Below are positions 37,999 to 47,421 of a stretch of 64,000 nt of DNA, one piece after another. Positions within the stretch are counted from its first letter, which is position 1. Every line of letters begins with the position of its first letter. This DNA is from Maea johnstoni (taxonomy: Eukaryota > Annelida > Polychaeta > Spionida > Magelonidae), in contig OZ012690.1 in the NCBI GenBank assembly GCA_963942565.1, positions 39,506,457 through 39,570,456 on the forward strand, in the 5' to 3' direction. Position numbers and translations under genes: made by a program. The notes below the pieces were generated by a model. That model worked only from the letters and a program-made list of their open reading frames with translations. It did not search any database and had not been told where the DNA came from.

Positions 37999-39591
37999 AT
38001 GGACTACGTATCGAGTACACCTGACCTGCTGCACACCACTGCTGGTAACATATCAGTGACCACTGATGGAACGCCGTCAAGTGGAGGACACACTATGACC
38101 TTGTCCCGATATATCGAGTTGATCTTTGGACTCTTTACGATATTTGGGAGTGGACTGATCTTGGGAGCGATTCAACACCTTAAAGTGTTGCATACAAGCA
38201 CTAACTGGTACATTGCCAGTTTAGCTGTAGCCAATTCAGTGCTTGCGGCAGTGACAATATTCAGAGTGGCTTTGGAACAAGGTTTTACAATAACTTTGCG
38301 GACTTGTTTTCTTCTAAAGTATGCCTTTTTCTCCTCGCGCTTGGTGCAAATCACCGCCATGCTGCTTTTATCCTGGTTCAGCTTGCTAGCCATCAGAGAC
38401 CCGGATGCAACTCACAGCTCTTTCCTGCACAACCATGCCTCATTGGTCATAATTGTCAAGTGGTCTACCTCTTTTGTTCTCCCTTTCATGTGGGCAATAA
38501 TCAGAATGACTCAACCCGATCGACTTGTTGAAAATTGTGAAATTAATCCCACCAGAATTGTGTATTTACTGAGCGCAGCAATTGTTTTATTGGAGTCTTT
38601 AATGATGGTCTATCTTACTGTAAAAATGCTTTATTTACTTGAAAGGAGAATGACAGAAATTAAAGATTTTCAATTTGATGTGCTGGCCTCAACCGTGACA
38701 AATGAGTATAAAAAAAGCAGGAGGGCATACTTTAAAAGGCACAAACGGTTGGCTCTCACTGTAATTATTGTTTTGCTGCTCTATTTGTTGACATGGCCTT
38801 TATATCTCCTTTTGACCATCATTCATAAATCCTGTTCTGGTGGCTGTGTCAGCAGATTAGTCATCGAACACTGCTTCTCAATCTCAACCATTCTCAACTC
38901 TGTCACAAACGTCATTGTCTACAGTTATAAACTGAAGCACTTCCGATCACCAGTTTGCGCTTTTTCATGTTGCATATCAACAACCGTTGGCACGGAGCAT
39001 GCAGGTAATAATACACTAAGTTTGGAGAAGACGCACAAGGATGAAAATCTAGGTAATAATGAAGTCAGTTTGAATGAGACACACAAGAATGCACATCCAG
39101 GTATTACTGAGGGCAGTTTGGGAGAGACACACAAGAATGAACATCGAGGTAATACTGAGGTCAGTTATGGAGAGACACACAAGAATGAACATCCAGGTAT
39201 TACTGAGGTCAGTTTGGACGAGACATACAAGAATGAACATCCAGGTATTACTGAGGTCAGTTTGGGAGAGACACACATGAATGAACATCCAGGTATTACT
39301 GAGGTAAGTTTGGGAGAGACACACAAGAATGAACATTCTGGTATTACTGAGGTCAGTTTGGATGAGACACACAAGAATGAACATCCAGGTATTACTAAAG
39401 TCAGTTTGGACAAGACATACAAGAATGGACATCAATTTGCATGTATTTCTGACATCAATTTGGGGGAAACTTACAAGAATGACAATACAGTGAAGTGTTT
39501 GATAGTAAGTACACTTAGGTCTACGATAGATGTGCAAGAGACAGAGTCACAGCAGCATGGAACAAGTCTATCAATGATAGATATCCTCTAA
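37999..39591 (+). CDS. Intronless rhodopsin-class GPCR with 16-residue tail repeats (receptor 3)
   Basis: A 530-residue single-exon paralogue of receptor 2 in the second duplication unit. The N-terminus is identical for the first 50 residues, including sequon N17. Helix positions are as in receptor 2. It shares the lost DRY box (SWFSLLAIRDPD), Asn in TM2, TWP in TM6 and NVIVY in TM7. Differences cluster in ICL1 (GAIQHL for RAIHHF), ICL3 and the tail. The tail has ten repeat units from about 39004, of which the first (TLSLEKTHKDENLGNN) and the ninth (two extra residues, QFACIS) are the most changed; the protein ends MIDIL. The 5' flank of about 100 bases is nearly identical to that of receptor 2, so shared regulation at the time of duplication is likely. 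The frame is intact, so it is probably functional. Confidence 0.9.
   Translation: MDYVSSTPDLLHTTAGNISVTTDGTPSSGGHTMTLSRYIELIFGLFTIFGSGLILGAIQHLKVLHTSTNWYIASLAVANSVLAAVTIFRVALEQGFTITLRTCFLLKYAFFSSRLVQITAMLLLSWFSLLAIRDPDATHSSFLHNHASLVIIVKWSTSFVLPFMWAIIRMTQPDRLVENCEINPTRIVYLLSAAIVLLESLMMVYLTVKMLYLLERRMTEIKDFQFDVLASTVTNEYKKSRRAYFKRHKRLALTVIIVLLLYLLTWPLYLLLTIIHKSCSGGCVSRLVIEHCFSISTILNSVTNVIVYSYKLKHFRSPVCAFSCCISTTVGTEHAGNNTLSLEKTHKDENLGNNEVSLNETHKNAHPGITEGSLGETHKNEHRGNTEVSYGETHKNEHPGITEVSLDETYKNEHPGITEVSLGETHMNEHPGITEVSLGETHKNEHSGITEVSLDETHKNEHPGITKVSLDKTYKNGHQFACISDINLGETYKNDNTVKCLIVSTLRSTIDVQETESQQHGTSLSMIDIL
39004..39490 (+). repeat. 48-bp coding minisatellite in receptor 3 (10 units)
   Basis: Units start at 39004, 39052, 39100 and every 48 bases to 39388; the last unit is preceded by a 6-base insertion (CAATTTGCATGTATTTCT). 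The unit order cannot be aligned one-to-one with receptor 2, which indicates separate turnover after duplication. Confidence 0.93.
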
Positions 39592-40577
39592 TCCATCTGT
39601 CTGCCAGCGAGTACTCATTGCATTTGACAGATGGATTAAATGGAATGGCCACCAGGTTAATTGACAGGAAATAGACTATTACGCAACACTGATAGTGACT
39701 CTGCATCTGTTTGGGGCATAATCATTACCGCCGGTAAATATTTTTGATTGTTAAATGCTTTGTTGAACAGCAAAATTGTAGGTGCGTGCTTGTTTTCTAT
39801 ATTCCAATGCAATTTCTGCAAAAGTTGCCTACTTGGCCATTCCCTATTGTCAAGCTATTAAGTGATTTGTCTGAATCCAAGAATTACAAAACTATTAATG
39901 TCATCTAGTCTGTTACACTTTTCAAATTAGCTCTACAAAGCAGTGGTTGGGAAGTGCGAACAAGAATTTATAACACAACATAACAATATTTACATGACAT
40001 TGTTGAATAAGTAAAATTATCACATTGTATCGCTTAAAGTAACCAGTAAAATGTAAACAAACCATTGTTTTGCTAATCATTATCACCTGCTCTGCTGCGA
40101 TGCTCGATGCTGATTGGTCAATATGTGTTAGACCTAGAGCCGTTCACACTTTGTAGGTTCAATAGTGAACGGCAGAATTCAAAATCGAAGAGCAGAATTT
40201 AATATTACCACTTGGCCAGCAATCTGACCCCTAGAGGTCACCAGCCTTGTTCTGACATACAGCAAAGCGCAAGGGCATTAGTGTGAAAAGTGGCAAAAAC
40301 ACTTTGCTCTTTTGTTGCTTCAGTAACAATTTCAGTCGTAGTTGACTGAACAGAGTATGAATATTGGTAGAATTGCATGGAACCAGAAGATAAGACTGGT
40401 CAAAACGGATATGAATCATTTTTGTGGATTTTCCCCATGCTTCACTGTCAAATTAGCGGCAGGGAGTCTGTGCTGGCTCTCTTGTTGGGGCCCTACTGTG
40501 TGAGATTCTCCTAACGACTCATTGAGATGTATTTGTTCTTTTTGCTAAGCATGAAAGAGAAGGTGATAATTTTGTTA

Positions 40578-40706
40578 CGCCCTGTTGTAAAGTGATGTCC
40601 AGCCTTCTATACACCCTCAGTCATACAGATCCCACTTGGCTCCGCCTCGTGGGATCTTGATCACTTCGGGTTGATATCAGGTCAGACAGCACGTTACAAC
40701 AGGGCG
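40578..40706. mobile_element. 129-bp foldback MITE downstream of receptor 3
   Basis: The ends are CGCCCTGTTGTAA and its exact inverse TTACAACAGGGCG. The two halves match inversely over most of about 60 bases, meeting at CAGATCCCAC / GTGGGATCTTG. It is the best-kept of three family copies (15155-15281, 29213-29328). Confidence 0.8.
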
Positions 40707-40723
40707 TGGCTAATAATATCCAC

Positions 40724-42090
40724 TGTAACAAGGTTATGTTACTAGAATAGGGTTAGAGGTAAAAAGGGTTAATGCATGGGACAAGATATTGTGTGAGAAT
40801 TATTGATGCTGTGCTAGTGTTAGGTAACTTGTCAGTTGAACGCCACCGGCTGCAGGGCCATTAGTCTTATATATTATGAATATATTGATGTTGTAACATA
40901 TATTATGCATATATAGTATAAAGGTTGGTTGTGGCTCTCGATATAATGGGTAGGTTTGGAATAAGCAATGGTAAGTTTTGTAGTCAAATAATGCCTCAAA
41001 CGCCATCAACTCCGGCATGAATTAAAACACCTTCCATGTTTTTTTCAGCCGTTGTTATGTGTGACCTGTAATTTGGGATTTATTTCGCACAGCCTATTAA
41101 AAAAAAAACTCACAAACCGCAAGACATGAGTGGAAGTTTAACGACTCACTTCATTCATCCTTGTTCAAAGAATGTGTTGAAAAATTTAGGCAAAATTATT
41201 TTAAGGTGCACTCAAACCATTTAAGTGATGTGGCAAGGCATAGGTTAACGGAACTCGTTGACCAACCTTTTGAATCAACAATAACAATAACAAAGAAAAC
41301 CCTAAGCACTATCACGTTAGAGTGTTTTGGTAACCCTGTGCTTGATCAGAATTAGCGACAGGTACAGGAACAAAATTTTCCAAAATAAGCTTTACCCATG
41401 TAAAAGTATCAGGGAGCCATTGTTTTGTTGTTTAGCCACTTAGAAAGTTAGTGAGGATTTACTTAGGATTCAGAAAACCTTTGTGTGAAAAAGTTTTCTT
41501 TTACAAGGTAGGGACGAATGTAACAAGGTTATGTTACTAGAATAGGGTTAGAGGTCAAAAGGGTTAATGCATGGGACAAGATATTGTCTGAGAATTATTG
41601 ATGCTGTGCTAGTGTTAGGTAACTTGTCAGTTGAACGCCTCCGGCTGCAGGGCCATTAGTCATAAAGCAATTAAGTAGGTCCCAGGATAACCGAGGTCAA
41701 TTCCATGATTAGGAAATAGCTGACAAGATGATTATGAGATACCAGATTAGCGTACATGGCCGAATTAGCATATATGGCCGAACAAGGATGACCCAGAGTT
41801 AGATAAGGTAGAAGTTAGAATTTAATTATCGTGTATGCCTAGTTATCATATATTGATTTTAGACAAGCTGTTGTCTGTAGTGGTGCCTAAAAGGAAGCGT
41901 GATTCGAGGAGACGGGGAACTTGGAAGGAGACGAAAGACGAGAGGTGACCAGCCAGTCAGGAGATCAGCATAGGCACCACGCAGCTCTTTATCAACGTTA
42001 TAGTAATAAAAGTATTTAAAAATCACTCCTCTATCAAGACTTATTGGTACACAACTACCCCAGAAGCTGAGACAATAGAGCTTCATTTCA
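40724..42090. mobile_element. LTR retrotransposon fossil, only in unit B
   Basis: A 572-bp LTR lies at 41519-42090. It begins TGTAACAAGG and ends in CA, with an AATAAAA signal about 80 bases before the end. The same LTR start is seen at 40724, followed by a short internal remnant and a purine-rich run just before 41519. A 4-bp duplication CCAC flanks the element (40720-40723, 42091-42094). Unit A has the empty site near 29342. The 5' LTR is incomplete and the internal part is a remnant, so the copy is broken. The family cannot be named without the coding domains; a 4-bp duplication fits Ty3/gypsy or BEL/Pao. It is younger than the receptor duplication. Confidence 0.78.
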
Positions 42091-42128
42091 CCACATTGTA
42101 TCATATATGAACGTATCGTTAGATTTAA

Positions 42129-42350
42129 ACCGTTAACACGTAGAGCGGCCGAAACAGGCCTGACAATTTTGATAATACTTTTCTAACAAAAGCATTTTTT
42201 GGAAAATATTTAAAAGAGAAATGTTAATCAGAAGCCAAGCAACAACTCTACTTCAAATATTTTGTGAACTTTTGCTTTATTCCCAAGTTATTTTCAAAAG
42301 TATGAGAGTAGCAGACGATACTGGCTAATGGAACTCTGAGTGTGAATGGG
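42129..42350. mobile_element. 222-bp TTAA-target element, only in unit B
   Basis: TTAA flanks both edges (42125-42128, 42351-42354), and unit A keeps a single TTAA in GATTTAATTAGC near 29380. The ends are weakly inverse (CCGTTAACAC against CCATTCACAC). This fits a piggyBac-type MITE. No coding. Confidence 0.68.
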
Positions 42351-42439
42351 TTAATTAGCACTTCAGAAACAGATACAAAGTAGTTTGGTCGCAATGTTGC
42401 CCTAGTTCATGCCATGTCACTAATTTCACTTTACATAAG

Positions 42440-43385
42440 AAAACATTATATCATCCAACTGCTCTTTTTAAGTCATAACCGGCAAACAGTTAGTATTTAT
42501 GGGCCAAAGATTTCAGGCTTTATATGGAGGGGGATCCGAACCCACAAGGATTGCCGCTGCCCGCAACTGTGCATCATCTCGTGAATAGTAATGTTTGACC
42601 TCTACACTACTTCACCCTCTGAATCCCTGTAGAATAGGAGTTGGCACCTCGGGGAACCCTACTTGCCTTATAAAAGAAGGGGGATATGTGGATCTGTCTA
42701 TGGATACCCTGACTCTAAAGATACCCCTTGGTCCTCTTTGAATCTGAAGGCTCCGCTCTTACTCTCCCTCTTTTTCTTCTTTCACCTAGAATAATTATGC
42801 AATGTTCTTCAACATATCTTATGGCGCTAAGTGACTATATGTGTGTCAATGTGCCTTTAAACACTTATCAAAATGTTTGTAAATCAGGCCCCGCAGCCCT
42901 TCAGTTGAACGCCAACGAGCATACTCACATCCCGAGGGAGTGGAATGTGAGTCCACAATCCGCATTGGGCACACCCTTTTGTCTTGCTCAGTGGTGTGCA
43001 ATAGGAGCTGGCACCTCCCGGGGAACCCTAAGCTGGTGTGGCACCCTGTTCGCCTTATAAAAGAAGGGGGATGTGTGGATCTGTCCTTTTTCTTTTTGTA
43101 ACCTTTTTGATATTCAAAATCGCCACATTGATAATGTATAATCTGAGAGTTCACTGCCTTCAGTGCATTGACTCTATGCTAGTCTAATTAGAGGTCACAC
43201 CTTTCTATTATCAGGTAATGATCTCTCAATTTCCTTCATGTGCACGTTCGTGCCGCAAAACTTGGTTTGGTTTATCTTCAGTTCGAATCTGATCTGTTTT
43301 GTGTTTGTTTGATTTCTGTTATTGTTGAATTAGTACTTTCATGTCTGTGAGATTTGGTCAATAAATATACTATACAATACAAGAC
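42440..43385 (+). mobile_element. LINE-like 3' end with CAATAAA tail (unit B)
   Basis: Counterpart of 30450-31390 with the same internal GGCACCTC blocks and the tail GGTCAATAAATATACTATAC. It lacks the L2 and TA-target insertions found after it in unit A. Confidence 0.4.
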
Positions 43386-43529
43386 AACAATAATAGGTTT
43401 AAAAGACAAATTTCAAATAGTTTATCTAAACCTCTTAACATTAATCAATGATGTATGTGGATTCTGTACAATTCTCTACCATAGTGTAAATGTTTATGGC
43501 ATAGGGTAAATTAAAAGTAAATGGTTCAA

Positions 43530-43980
43530 ATCTTCTATTACATTTTTACAGAATTCACACTTTTCATCAGTTCTAATTTCCATTGCTTTTAACAATTTAT
43601 TTGTGGCTACTCTTTGTGTACTTGCATTCCTCTAACGTGCACACAGTCTTTTAATTTATGAATTATGAATTAATATAAAATATATCATGTATATCATTTG
43701 AAAGCAGTTATGTGTTTATAACTAATCTCATCTTGCATCTCTTGTCTTTCATCCATTCCTCTTAGCACCATTAGATCTGTGTATTAACCCCCTGATAAAT
43801 CTGAGGGCAACCGTTTATTGCAATGTGAATGTTCTTGAATATATAAGGTGGAATGGCCGAATGGGTTTTGCTATCATTTTCTTTTGTATTCTCCAGGAAA
43901 GTAGTATATAGCCAAGTTGAATGCCATAGTAAAATATAAAGAATTCTGTATTGCTCTATTGACAATCCCAATAAAGACAC
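43530..43980 (-). mobile_element. L1/Tx1-like LINE C-terminal remnant (unit B, minus strand)
   Basis: The minus strand gives KAMEIRTDEKCEFCKNVIED (Cys/His knuckle) and LLGLSIEQYRILYILLWHST, matching the remnant at 33100-33560 in unit A. Its frames are broken in a similar way, so it was already dead when duplicated. Confidence 0.5.
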
Positions 43981-44105
43981 CCGTGAAATAGAGCCATTCT
44001 ACAGGTGTTTGACATTTTCATGAAATGCGGTTTAAAACTAGAAAACACTGAAGTCGTTGATAGAAAATTCTATTCCATAGTGCATTGTCGAAAATCCTAT
44101 ACCAT

Positions 44106-44970
44106 ACTGTAAAGTTCGAAATATTAGCGTGGAACTATTATTGGCGACATTAGCGAGTGGGTCAGATTCGCTAATATTACGATCCGGTAATATTTGTTCC
44201 ATTTTTCAACGATTTTTCTTTGTTTTTCTAGGTAGTCTCAGTAATTTACTAATTCCGAGAAAGAAAGAAAATGTTATACTGAAGCGAGAGTTATCATATT
44301 TAAATGCATATGTGGCCAGAGACTGAATAAAAATGCAGTTTTAATGCACTTAAGGGTGCACAACTTGATATGTACATTTTTTCCAAAAAATGAGTTATTG
44401 ACAAAGCCACAGATGACGCCACGTATGTGACGTTTTTGACCCAATCGACATCGATTTATCTCAGTTAATAACGAATTTCTAGCATGTAAATGGTATTCTG
44501 AAGTGAGGGCTATCATATCTGAATGTATATATAGCCTGAAACCAAATAAAAACGCAGTTTTGACTCATTGGGAGTGCACAATTCGATGTGCACATATTTT
44601 CCAAAAGAAATAGTTTTTGACATAGACTTCAGATGGCGCTACCAAAACAAAGAAAATTACACACCTCCATATCAAAATCGGCTCTTTTCTGACCTTTTTT
44701 CATTTAAGATGCAAAACAAACACAAAACATTGTTTTTCAAATCTTTAAAAAACGGCCGAAACTGTGCACAGGCCTCCAGGCGCGTTTCTGTGTTTGGAGG
44801 ACATGTACACCAGCGTGGATCAAGGCACGTCCGCCAAAATAACGCGCCACCTTTTGACCGTTTATCAAACCAGGTCTAGTTTGAATATCTGTCGGCAGAT
44901 AGCGCTTTTCGAGATGGTTCAAACGCTAATATTACAATTCGCTAACATGGAAAAATGGATCAATTATCCA
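44106..44970. mobile_element. About 870-bp insertion in unit B with ATTAGCG-rich ends
   Basis: Unit A reads straight through near 33676. The insert starts CTGTAAAGTTCGAAATATTA and ends near TTATCCACAG, with TA at both edges. CGAAATATTAGCG near the left faces CGCTAATATTAC near the right. Two interior blocks repeat each other: about 44270-44460 and 44480-44640 share ATTTAAATG/ATCTGAATG and then ATAAAAATGCAGTTTT. It is probably non-autonomous; the superfamily is unclear. Confidence 0.6.
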
Positions 44971-46385
44971 CAGTATCCACTCTCTTTTATCATACATCTC
45001 ACACCTACAGTACAGCCTGGCAAAAACCTTCACTTTTTGTTTTTCCCATGTGTCTAATGTGTTGGGGTTATTACTTTGAAGACTATCCTATTTCATTCAT
45101 ATAATCATTTGTGATATCTCTCGTCTACATTTAAGAAAATACGTCCTGCTAATTTATGCATGTTTTACAGTTTACTAGACGGTGGCTCATCTTGATAAAT
45201 GTTTGTTGGCAGTGTGGATACATCAGGTAAATTATACAGATACAAAATATATAAATACACATAAATCAGTTACAAGAGCAAATAAAACATAAAGCAAGCT
45301 GGGTGGATAAGGTCGAATTTTGGGAAAAGGTGTAAATGTATAGGATACGAATCAATCAAATAGAGCTAATATGTAATTTAACCATTTACGTCTGCAGTGG
45401 CAACAAAGTATATTAACTCCAAACAAAACGGGTCACGAAGAATATCTGAAAATGTCTTTCAATGGGGTTGTACAACTCAATGGCAATAACACTGTTTGGT
45501 CAAATATATCCCTAAACAAACATTGCTTTGAAATTTCCTTACGTGTTGTACTTTTGCTCAAATGTTTTTAAACACATTTCTTTGTAATAAACCTATCCCC
45601 ATGTGTCCGGCCATGTGCATACCCCAAAGACGGAAAGGTGAAGTTCTTGGCTTGTGCTAGGGAAAGGCAGTGATTACCACAGGGAAGGCTCATTGATGTA
45701 CAGATGAACTGCGTGTTATTGTGTTCTGGCTGCGACAAGTTAGTGAGGTTTTCTCTGTTGACCCATTGATGACACAGTAATGCTAGCAGCACTAAAAGAA
45801 ACCTGACACTTTAAATGCTAAACCTTAAAAGTGAAAGCATATTTGGGAATAGGATTGATGGAAAAATAATAACCAGACGACTACGACGAAATATCCTCGA
45901 AATACTTCTGTAACTCTTTCTTAATGCACAAGTTATTATCAAAAGTATCATAGATCCGGATGATAATGTCCAGAAGTAGTCTCAGACAGGCGTGAAGCCA
46001 AAAATGGTCAAACGGACAAATTATATATAGAATTTATTGTTTATCTTTGTTCTATGTTTTATTGTTTATTTGATTTTTGAACCTTTCATAATACTGTTAT
46101 GGTCAATAAAGATGGTCCATACAATACAGTGGGTTAAGAGTATGACGTCAGCGCGTTACTGCTGTCATTACCACCCTCCAGGTCTCCATGATAAGTGTCC
46201 TAGCATGATCCACTGTGTCATGATCTGCGTACATGCAATACACGCATGATCATCACAAAAGTGCAGGACAAAATCACATATGCGCAGGGAAGGGTATCAT
46301 ATTTTTCTAATATTTCATGATTGGATATTTGTGTTAAAGTACATCAAAACAAGAATGGCACGATCATGCATGATTTTGTGATGTT

Positions 46386-47421
46386 TGAAGTTCCTTGGCT
46401 TAAATTGTGAAGTATGTGATGGAGCTAAATACTACTACCACTGTGGGGCAAACACATTGAAGCAAATCGTTTCCTGACCATTCCCAATGGACGTTGAGAA
46501 GAATGGATATTGGATCCACATATAGACGGAAAAAGTGATTATATTTGAACCACCCAGCAACTTAATCATTGCACGTCACCCACATTAAACTAGGCACGCA
46601 CCATTGCTGTTGCCTCATTGAAACCCACGTGAAGCACTTAAAGCACTCGGTGCGGCATGTTCTTCATATCAAAAATCTCAATATCAAAAGGCGGAAATAG
46701 GTACCCCAAATCATGAGCTATAGGAACAGTGAGTGTGAATCGTGTTCAGCCTTGGGCAATCGTCACGGCGTATTCCTTTTAGGGCCAAAAAAAGATTCAA
46801 CACATGTTAGAATCGTCGTTCCTAGTAGCCACTCTCCACACAGAAATACGCTTCGCATAGTATCTCTGCCACCACAACCGGTACTATTTCACGAAATATT
46901 TTGGAAAGTGACGTCATTAAATGTAGCCCATTGGTCAGAAATTGTGATGCACGTGACGCACGTGGTCATATGTATAATCAACAATGACATCATCCTCGAA
47001 GTGCGAGAGCAGTGGACCGCCGACTGGCTGGTTAATCAATTCAGGACTTTCACCGCATCTTCTCATGAGCTATCTTAAAAAGTACAAAGGCATTACAACC
47101 AAAATATCAAGAATATCGTAGTTTGCACAATTAAAAGAAATTGAATGTTGAATAATGCACGGTAGCTTTTACATCTGGTATAATTTTGAAATCGTACCAC
47201 GGAACAGAACGAAACTGCTCAAGATGGGCAGAGTGCTTAAACGTGTGGTGGCAGAGATACTATGTGTGTAGCAATCGTGGTAGACAGGATCGATATGCCG
47301 GAGATTGCCTAGTATATGGCTCTTCAGCGATCCTCCATACAAGATCACAAGTTTCCGTGACGTCATTCCTGAATCCTGACATCTGCGGGGATTTAGAGTC
47401 TACCGTTCATACCTGCACTGT
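46386..47421. other. Unique stretch with a diverged foldback
   Basis: An ORF of 121 codons at 46713-47078 resembles no family. ATAGTATCTCTGCCACCAC at 46857-46875 faces its inverse GTGGTGGCAGAGATACTAT at 47251-47269. Weaker inverse matches flank both (GGGCAATCGTCACGGCGTAT near 46756 against the inverse of 47300). An old foldback element of about 550 bases is likely, and the ORF is probably part of it. Confidence 0.4.

Larger units (their letters stand above)
35112..46385 (+). repeat. Segmental tandem duplication, unit B
   Basis: Head-to-tail copy of unit A, starting with TTTGCCCTCCATAACTACAC exactly where unit A ends. The right edge is near 46385, after which the sequence is not shared. It carries receptor 3 and its own insertions (35572-37383, 40724-42090, 42129-42350, about 44106-44970), and lacks those of unit A. 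Confidence 0.88.

Noticed and set aside
46713-47078. 121-codon frame after unit B
   Set aside because: Lies inside an old foldback, no domain recognised.
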